A stretch of 37,640 bases of DNA from Pseudomonadota bacterium (GTDB lineage: Bacteria > Cyanobacteriota > Vampirovibrionia > Obscuribacterales > Obscuribacteraceae), in assembly GCA_021324135.1 (NCBI GenBank), contig JAJPJO010000182.1, positions 1 through 37,640 on the forward strand, written 5' to 3'. Positions 32,381 to 37,640 of the stretch are shown in pieces (positions within the stretch are counted from its first letter, which is position 1; each line of letters opens with the position of its first letter). A program made the position numbers and the translations under genes. The notes beneath the pieces are model-generated. The model had not been told where the DNA came from, made no database searches, and saw nothing but the letters and a program-made list of their open reading frames with translations.

Positions 32381-33559
32381 CTAAATTCTCTCGAGAATCA
32401 TGGCGATTCCCATGCCGCCGCCTATGCAGAGGCTGACGCAACCGTAGCGGGCTTTGCGTCTTTTCAGCTCCAGCGAGATTGAGAGAATCAATCGGGCGCC
32501 GGTGGCGCCGAAGGGATGCCCGACGGCAATAGCGCCGCCGTTTACATTCACTTTCTCTCTGTCCAGCTTGAGCTCTTTTTCGCAAGCCAGATATTGCGCC
32601 GCAAAGGCCTCGTTTATCTCAATCAGGTCCATGTCTTCCAGCTTCAGTCCTGCCTTTTGCAATGCCATCGGAATTGCCGGGACCGGACCGATCCCCATAA
32701 TGGCCGGGTCGACGCCTGTCACCGCCCATGATACCACCCGCGTCAGCGGTTTCAAATTCCTTTTTTCAGCTTCCGATTCTTTCATCACGATCAATGCGGC
32801 CGCACCGTCGACGATACCACAAGCATTGCCGGCGGTAACCGTTCCATCCTTCTTGAATGCCGGCTTCAGCTTTGCCAGACCCTCGATTGTAGTGTCGCGG
32901 CGCGGATGCTCGTCTTTGTCGATTCGGGTCTCTTTGCCCTTGCGATCGACTGAAATGACAGGGACTATTTCGTCTTTGAAAACGCCTTTTTCCTCGGCGC
33001 TCTTAAATAGCATCTGACTTCTAAGAGCAAACTCATCTTGCTCTTCTCGGCTGATCTTGTGCTGCGCCTGCAAATTCTCGGCCGTTTCACCCATAGATGC
33101 ATCGGGGAGCGTGTCGCGAATATCGAGCCCGTCCCACATCTGAAGATGACCCATGCGCCCGCCCCAGCGAACCCCCCAGCTGATATAGGGCGTCATCGAA
33201 AGCGCATCAGTTCCTCCAGCCAGGACGACTTTAGCTTGCCCGGAGTTGATTGTCATGTCGGCATTGGCGACGGCCATGACGCCCGAACCGCACAACAAGT
33301 TCAAAATCAAACCTGGTGTCGATTGCCTGGCACCGGATCGCAAGGCTACGTGGCGGGCGAGGTAGATGGCGTCTTTGCTGGTCTGGAGGACGTTCCCCAT
33401 GACGGCATAGTCGATGTCATCGGGCGACACTCCGGCCCGTTCGATGGCGCCTTTTGAGGCAACTACCGCCAGATCGGTGGCGGTCTTGTCGGCCAATCCG
33501 CCTCCGAAGGCTCCAAATGCGGTTCTCGCTCCATTCACTATTACCAAATTGTCCGGCAT
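32381..33559 (-). CDS. Acetyl-CoA C-acetyltransferase (thiolase)
   Basis: The 392-residue protein is a thiolase II: acylated Cys90 in LNLLCGSGVMA, His348 in AVGHPFGATGAR and the proton-shuttle Cys378 in SLCIGGGMG. These sit at almost exactly the positions in the well-studied Zoogloea biosynthetic enzyme (89, 348, 378). The reaction condenses two acetyl-CoA to acetoacetyl-CoA or the reverse, for polyhydroxyalkanoate or isoprenoid precursors or fatty-acid degradation. No phaB/phaC or hydroxyacyl-CoA dehydrogenase is adjacent, so the pathway cannot be chosen. It diverges from the alanine dehydrogenase gene with 122 bases between. Confidence 0.95.
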   Translation of the reverse strand: MPDNLVIVNGARTAFGAFGGGLADKTATDLAVVASKGAIERAGVSPDDIDYAVMGNVLQTSKDAIYLARHVALRSGARQSTPGLILNLLCGSGVMAVANADMTINSGQAKVVLAGGTDALSMTPYISWGVRWGGRMGHLQMWDGLDIRDTLPDASMGETAENLQAQHKISREEQDEFALRSQMLFKSAEEKGVFKDEIVPVISVDRKGKETRIDKDEHPRRDTTIEGLAKLKPAFKKDGTVTAGNACGIVDGAAALIVMKESEAEKRNLKPLTRVVSWAVTGVDPAIMGIGPVPAIPMALQKAGLKLEDMDLIEINEAFAAQYLACEKELKLDREKVNVNGGAIAVGHPFGATGARLILSISLELKRRKARYGCVSLCIGGGMGIAMILERI

Positions 33560-33667
33560 ACCTGGCTGTTTCCTGATGTTAAAACTAAAACAAGTATCAA
33601 AGTATATGTAGTTGGCATCTATTCAAGCTAAAATTTGAACTTCTACGCAGATAAAAGCTTTGCAAGC

Positions 33668-33673
33668 AGGAGG
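33668..33673 (+). promoter_or_regulatory. Strong ribosome binding site deciding a TTG start
   Basis: AGGAGG lies eight bases upstream of the TTG at 33682, which begins the alanine dehydrogenase with the expected N-terminus AKVGVPKEI. No ATG fits better. Confidence 0.8.
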
Positions 33674-33681
33674 GCCGCACC

Positions 33682-34782
33682 TTGGCTAAGGTTGGAGTAC
33701 CCAAAGAAATTCTTGATAACGAGTATCGTGTCGCCCTCACGCTGGCTGGTACCACAGCCATGATCCAGGAAGGGCATTCTGTCTACATTGAGAAGAATGC
33801 TGGTGTCGGCAGTGGTATCACTGATAAAGAGTATACCAGTGCCGGAGCGAAGATTCTTCCTGATGCGGCGGCTGTTTTCCAGGAAGCTGACTTGATTTTG
33901 AAGGTGAAAGAACCTCAGTCGAAGGAAGTGCCCATGCTGCGAAAAGGGCAGATCCTTTTCACGTATCTTCACCTGGCCGCCCACCCGAAATTGGCTCAGG
34001 ACCTGGCAAAATCAGGCGCCACTTGTGTGGCATATGAAACAGTCCAGCTCGCCAATGGGGCCCTGCCTCTGCTTACGCCGATGAGCGAAATTGCCGGACG
34101 GCTAGCCACTCAGATCGGCGCCACTTATCTCGAGCGCCCCATGGGCGGCCGCGGCGTCCTGCTGGGCGGCGTGCCTGGAGTGGAGCCTGGTGAGGTCGTC
34201 ATCATCGGTGGTGGCGTAGTTGGGACCAATGCTGCCAAAGTGGCTCTGGGATTGGGAGCGAGGGTGACGATATTCGACCTGTCGCTCGATCGTTTGCGCT
34301 ATCTGGATGATGTCTTCGGCGGTCAGGTGCGCACTATCTTCTCGGTTGGTCATTACCTGAGCGAGTTGCTGCCTTCAGCCGATCTGCTTGTCGGCGCGGT
34401 TCTCATCCCTGGCAAGCAAGCACCGAGAATCGTCACCAGAGAAATGGTCAAGGACATGAAGCAAGGCGCCGTGGTCGTTGACGTCAGCGTCGATCAGGGC
34501 GGCTGTATCGAGACTATTCATTCCACCACGCACTCGTCGCCTACCTACGTCGAGGAGGGCGTGCTCCACTACGGCGTTGCCAATATACCGGGTGCTGTGC
34601 CCTGGACTTCGACACGCGCCTTGACCAACGCCACAATGCACTATGCCCTCAAACTGGCGAAGCTGGGATATAAAGCATGTCTTGAAGACCCGGCGCTGAT
34701 GAAGGGCGTCAATATTCATGGTGGCGAAATTGTCCATCCAGGCGTTCTTGAAGCTGTCGGAGCAGCGGTCGTCACTGCCTGA
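33682..34782 (+). CDS. ald: Alanine dehydrogenase
   Basis: The 366-residue protein is a close match in length and pattern to L-alanine dehydrogenase (about 370 residues). It starts [19 protein letters not shown], has the substrate-binding LKVKEPQ and the catalytic His in [13 protein letters not shown], and a Rossmann motif [18 protein letters not shown] near 174-191. It carries out reversible NAD-dependent deamination of alanine to pyruvate and ammonia; the direction depends on conditions. The TTG start is supported by AGGAGG. A strong intrinsic terminator follows, so it is a single-gene transcript. Confidence 0.96.
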   Translation: MAKVGVPKEILDNEYRVALTLAGTTAMIQEGHSVYIEKNAGVGSGITDKEYTSAGAKILPDAAAVFQEADLILKVKEPQSKEVPMLRKGQILFTYLHLAAHPKLAQDLAKSGATCVAYETVQLANGALPLLTPMSEIAGRLATQIGATYLERPMGGRGVLLGGVPGVEPGEVVIIGGGVVGTNAAKVALGLGARVTIFDLSLDRLRYLDDVFGGQVRTIFSVGHYLSELLPSADLLVGAVLIPGKQAPRIVTREMVKDMKQGAVVVDVSVDQGGCIETIHSTTHSSPTYVEEGVLHYGVANIPGAVPWTSTRALTNATMHYALKLAKLGYKACLEDPALMKGVNIHGGEIVHPGVLEAVGAAVVTA

Positions 34783-34802
34783 TTCCGCCAAAATGATAGA
34801 CT

Positions 34803-34840
34803 TTGCCCCCTGTCGTGCCGATCGAGGGGGCAATTTTTTT
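34803..34840 (+). terminator. Intrinsic terminator after alanine dehydrogenase
   Basis: TTGCCCCC (34803-34810) pairs with GGGGGCAA (34826-34833) across a 15-base loop, followed immediately by a run of seven T. This is a textbook Rho-independent terminator. Confidence 0.9.
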
Positions 34841-34985
34841 CAGCAAATTCCCGGCCCAAGTCTTTTAGCGTAAACGTTTCTTGAGTTCGTAATATGGGCA
34901 ATTAAGTTTTTGAGACAGATCAGATATTCTCCATATTTAGAGCCAGGAAAAAGTTATAAGACGGCTGATGCAAACCGGGAGCGCC

Positions 34986-36506
34986 ATGAGCAAAGAGCTT
35001 GATAAGTTGATGGAATCAGCCAATGAGGCGTTTCAAAATCAGGACTATACTCAGGCGGAAACAAGATATAAAGCGGCGATGTGGGAGGCTGAGCGGTCCG
35101 GCAGTCCCCTCAGTGTGGCGATTTGCCTCGATCGGTTGGCGGAAGTCTATTTCGAGCAAGGCCGCTACGATGAGTCTGAGCCGCTTTACAGGCGAGCGCT
35201 CGAAGTCCGGGAAAATCAGCTCGACCCACAGCACGAGGACATCGTTCAGAGCCTCAACAATCTCTCGGCGGTCTATTTTTTTCTGGAGCAGTATGACAAG
35301 GCGGAGCCGATCTGCACGCGCCTGACCGAAATTTATGAAAAGGTGCTTGGTCCGGACAATCCGGAAGTGGCCACCAGCTACAACAATCTTGCCCTGCTCT
35401 ATGCCGCGCAGCAGAAGTACGGAGCGGCTGAGGCTTTGTACAAACGCTCACTGGAATTGAAAACGCAGGCGCTCGGCTCAGATCATCCTGAGGTTGGCGA
35501 TATCATGCACAATCTCGGCACGCTCTATATGTCGGAAGAGAGGCACGACGAAGCGGCAGACATGCTTCGCAACGCACTGAAAGTTTTAGAAGGTGAATTA
35601 GGAAGCGTCCATCCCGATCTGGAGCCGCTTTTGTTCAGCCTGGCTACGGTTGCCGAAAAAACGGGCAACGGTATCGAATCGGTGAAAATGTACGAACGCA
35701 TACTTTCAATCAAGGAAGTCCATCTCGGTCCGACGCATGAAGACGTAATCGATTTGATCAAACAAGTCGCCAACGCCTATGCCCGTTTGGCGAAGCACCA
35801 GGAAGCGGAGCGCTTCTACAAACGAGCTCTGGCGATCAAAGAGCGATCGCAAGGTAAAAAGTCGCCGGAGGGCGCCGAGCTCCTTTCCTATCTTGGCCGT
35901 CTCTATCGCGAGCAAAACAAATTGCCGCAAGCCGAGTCGTTTTTCAATGAAGCTTTGATGATCTGCGAGCAAGCCTGCGGTCCTCGTCACCGTGAAACGG
36001 AATTGCGCCTGCGAGACCTGGCTGCTTTCTATCAGTCGTTTAACCGCCATGTTAAGGCAGAGCCGATCTGGAAACGCGTTGTCGAGATCAAAGAAAAAAC
36101 AGTCGGCAAAGACCATCCGGAATATCTCGAGGCTTCGCTCGAATACGCAGTCTGCTTGTCGGAGCAGAAAAAATATAACGAGGCGGAGCCGATCATGCGC
36201 GAATTGCTCAGTACGAGCCAGAGAGTGCTTGGCCCTGAGCACTGCGATGTCGGATTGATCATGCATTATCTTGCCGAGGTGTTGAGTCAAACCAATCGTC
36301 ATGCCGAGGCTGAGGATTTGTACAAGCGGGCAATTGATGTGAAAACGCGCGCCCTCGGACCTCAGGATGTCAGCGTCGCCAGCTCGTTGTTCGGCTATGC
36401 CAAGCTGTTGGAGTCGACCTATAGAGAAGCGGAAGCTGAGCACATGAAGATGTGCGCCCAGGCTATTTTAGACAGCGAGCGCGCCGCCCAGCTTTCCAAT
36501 CGCTAA
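34986..36506 (+). CDS. Kinesin-light-chain-type TPR protein
   Basis: A protein of about 506 residues, almost all built from 42-residue tetratricopeptide repeats of the TPR_12/kinesin-light-chain type. Each repeat has an aromatic/Ala pattern followed by a conserved turn, for example KRSLELKTQALGSDHPEVGD, ALMICEQACGPRHRET and KRAIDVKTRALGPQDVSV. I count about ten to eleven units. It has no signal peptide or membrane helix, so it is cytoplasmic; the role is scaffold or adaptor. The ATG at 34986 was preferred because GGGAG lies about four bases upstream; an in-frame ATG at 34968 would add six residues. It is convergent with the next gene, four bases apart. Confidence 0.9.
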   Translation: MSKELDKLMESANEAFQNQDYTQAETRYKAAMWEAERSGSPLSVAICLDRLAEVYFEQGRYDESEPLYRRALEVRENQLDPQHEDIVQSLNNLSAVYFFLEQYDKAEPICTRLTEIYEKVLGPDNPEVATSYNNLALLYAAQQKYGAAEALYKRSLELKTQALGSDHPEVGDIMHNLGTLYMSEERHDEAADMLRNALKVLEGELGSVHPDLEPLLFSLATVAEKTGNGIESVKMYERILSIKEVHLGPTHEDVIDLIKQVANAYARLAKHQEAERFYKRALAIKERSQGKKSPEGAELLSYLGRLYREQNKLPQAESFFNEALMICEQACGPRHRETELRLRDLAAFYQSFNRHVKAEPIWKRVVEIKEKTVGKDHPEYLEASLEYAVCLSEQKKYNEAEPIMRELLSTSQRVLGPEHCDVGLIMHYLAEVLSQTNRHAEAEDLYKRAIDVKTRALGPQDVSVASSLFGYAKLLESTYREAEAEHMKMCAQAILDSERAAQLSNR

Positions 36507-36509
36507 GAG

Positions 36510-37640
36510 CTACTGAGTCTTTTCCATACTGGTGACTTGCTGCTCTTCTTTTTTGTACTCGTCGTTGAGCGCCAGCGCTTTGTATGCTCGCAGAAGAGCT
36601 TTGTGGGTATCGATCAGACCGGGATAGATTTCGGCTGCCTTCTTATAGTTGTCTAGCGCTTCTTTGGCGTTTCCCTTTTTAAAATAGGCGTCGCCCATCA
36701 ACAAGTAGGCATCGGTCAGGTATGGATTCTGCTCCAGTGATTTCTTGGCGAAATCGATGGCGGAAAGCGGATCTCCTTCCTCCAGTTTCACCTGGCCCAG
36801 CACCACATATGATGCCGGCATTTTGTCGACTTTCTCAAGCGCCGCTTTGGCGCTCTCCTCGGCGTCCTTGTATTGATGCGCGCCGCTCAGGATTCTGGCT
36901 TTCTCAATCAGCATATCGGCAGCCAGAGCTTGCCTGGCATCCGACGAGCCCACCTTCTTCAACGCCTCTTCAATCAAATTGCGAGCCTGATCGAAGTCAC
37001 CGTGCAGTCTTGCTGCTCGTGGTTGGAAGAGCAACCAGCGCGGATCCTTATCAATGCGATCCGAATCGACCGGCTCCATTTCCTTCAACGCCAGTGCCGG
37101 CTTGCCGACCTTCATCAGGGTTTGAACCAGCATGTGACGGCTGTTTTCACGATTGGCTTCCGGAATGGCTTCAAAAGCGGAGATCAATTCCCTGGCGCTG
37201 GCATCTTTTCGATCGGCCAGAAGTTGGGCTTGCTTGAGCAAGTAATTGTCGTTGGGGCCGCGCGGCGAATCTTTGGTCAGGCTGTAAACGTTTTGAAACT
37301 GGGCGGCGCCGTCGGCATAACGTCCTTCGGCAACCAGGAGCATGGCGAGCGCTCGGATGATGTCTTCGCGCCTTGGATCCTCAGGGCTCGGGCCCGACAC
37401 CTGCTGCAGTGCCAGTGAAGTTACAAAGGCGGCCTCAGCCTGCAGGAAAGTTCCTGTCTGGGCGTAGCAGATGCCGAGTTTGTATAAATCGTCCACCGAC
37501 GTAGCCGAGATATCCAGCGATCGGCGGAAACATTTGATCGCTTCTTCCCAATCGTTTTTCCCCATGTAAATGGCAGCCAGACGGCGATGGGCGCGGGGAT
37601 CTTTTTGATCGAGATTGGCGGCGCGCTTGTATTCCTCAAT
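36510..37640 (-). CDS. TPR protein, 5' part cut by the window edge
   Basis: The open frame runs to the right edge without a stop. The 25 codons before the first internal Met are also coding (IEEYKRAANLDQKDPRAHRR), so the gene continues beyond position 37640 and the Met at 37565 is not the start. The visible 376 residues are tetratricopeptide repeats (WEEAIKCFRRSLDISATS, YKDAEESAKAALEKVDKMP, AKEALDNYKKAAEIYPGLI) in a mostly helical, hydrophilic chain. No membrane segment is visible in this part; a signal peptide could lie outside. The function is probably protein-protein interaction. Confidence 0.88.
   Translation of the reverse strand: MEEYKRAANLDQKDPRAHRRLAAIYMGKNDWEEAIKCFRRSLDISATSVDDLYKLGICYAQTGTFLQAEAAFVTSLALQQVSGPSPEDPRREDIIRALAMLLVAEGRYADGAAQFQNVYSLTKDSPRGPNDNYLLKQAQLLADRKDASARELISAFEAIPEANRENSRHMLVQTLMKVGKPALALKEMEPVDSDRIDKDPRWLLFQPRAARLHGDFDQARNLIEEALKKVGSSDARQALAADMLIEKARILSGAHQYKDAEESAKAALEKVDKMPASYVVLGQVKLEEGDPLSAIDFAKKSLEQNPYLTDAYLLMGDAYFKKGNAKEALDNYKKAAEIYPGLIDTHKALLRAYKALALNDEYKKEEQQVTSMEKTQ

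Noticed and set aside
35706..36443. Minus-strand ORF of 245 codons over the kinesin-light-chain-type TPR gene
   Set aside because: It is antisense to regular TPR repeats and has no domain of its own.

Overview
The window reads as bacterial chromosome of roughly 50% GC, with densely packed genes on both strands, Shine-Dalgarno starts and some TTG/GTG starts. It combines several Hanks-type Ser/Thr kinases of unusual architecture, many TPR proteins, TadE/TadG-like pseudopilus proteins, a rhomboid-TPR fusion, a 4-hydroxyphenylpyruvate dioxygenase and lipoproteins with an E. coli-like lipobox. This suggests a large-genome, Gram-negative-type environmental bacterium. My best guess is a non-photosynthetic relative of Cyanobacteria (Vampirovibrionia/Melainabacteria, Obscuribacterales-like). 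That is inference from gene style; no rRNA or universal marker is present to prove it.

Layout. 1-560: gene-poor, with a short direct repeat and what looks like the decayed fragment of a type I restriction subunit (HsdR). 573-1267: two unknown overlapping genes that may be one frame-disrupted gene. 1307-4328: an SDR/DUF2867 protein, a small membrane protein and a CorA/ZntB-type transporter. 4334-8442 (minus): a helical-repeat protein and a TadG/TadE-like pair. 8678-15729 (plus): a PAS histidine kinase, a kinase with N-terminal Cys modules and C-terminal leucine-rich repeats, a small membrane protein and a second Ser/Thr kinase. 15742-18897: a threonine dehydratase-like enzyme, tRNA-Gly(UCC), a HisC-like aminotransferase and a small, probably well-expressed soluble protein with tandem terminators. 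19060-26007: rhomboid-TPR protease, then on the minus strand HPPD, a tiny membrane protein and a membrane-embedded TPR kinase, preceded by two TPR lipoproteins. 26282-26895 (minus): a Cys-rich protein coupled to a TusA-like sulfur carrier. 26992-30658: a WQQG-repeat TPR protein, an aspartase/fumarase-family protein lacking the family signature loop, and thymidine kinase. 30659-32345: two unknown genes separated by repeat-containing spacers. 32381-37640: thiolase, alanine dehydrogenase, a kinesin-light-chain-type TPR protein and a TPR gene running off the right edge.

How the genes fit together. The dominant theme is envelope and signalling: one two-component sensor and three Ser/Thr kinases, each with a different sensory or scaffold tail (LRR, basic C-terminal tail, multi-TM plus TPR), and many TPR adaptors. 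The metabolic genes (HPPD, HisC-like aminotransferase, threonine dehydratase-like enzyme, alanine dehydrogenase, thiolase) point to amino-acid catabolism feeding acetyl-CoA, but they are scattered single genes rather than one pathway operon.

No CRISPR array, insertion sequence, prophage or complete defence system was seen. The most unusual points are the signature-less aspartase/fumarase paralogue, the duplicated CxxC-CxC module on the LRR kinase, the Cys-rich/TusA coupled pair, and the operon-like HPPD/membrane protein/kinase set.
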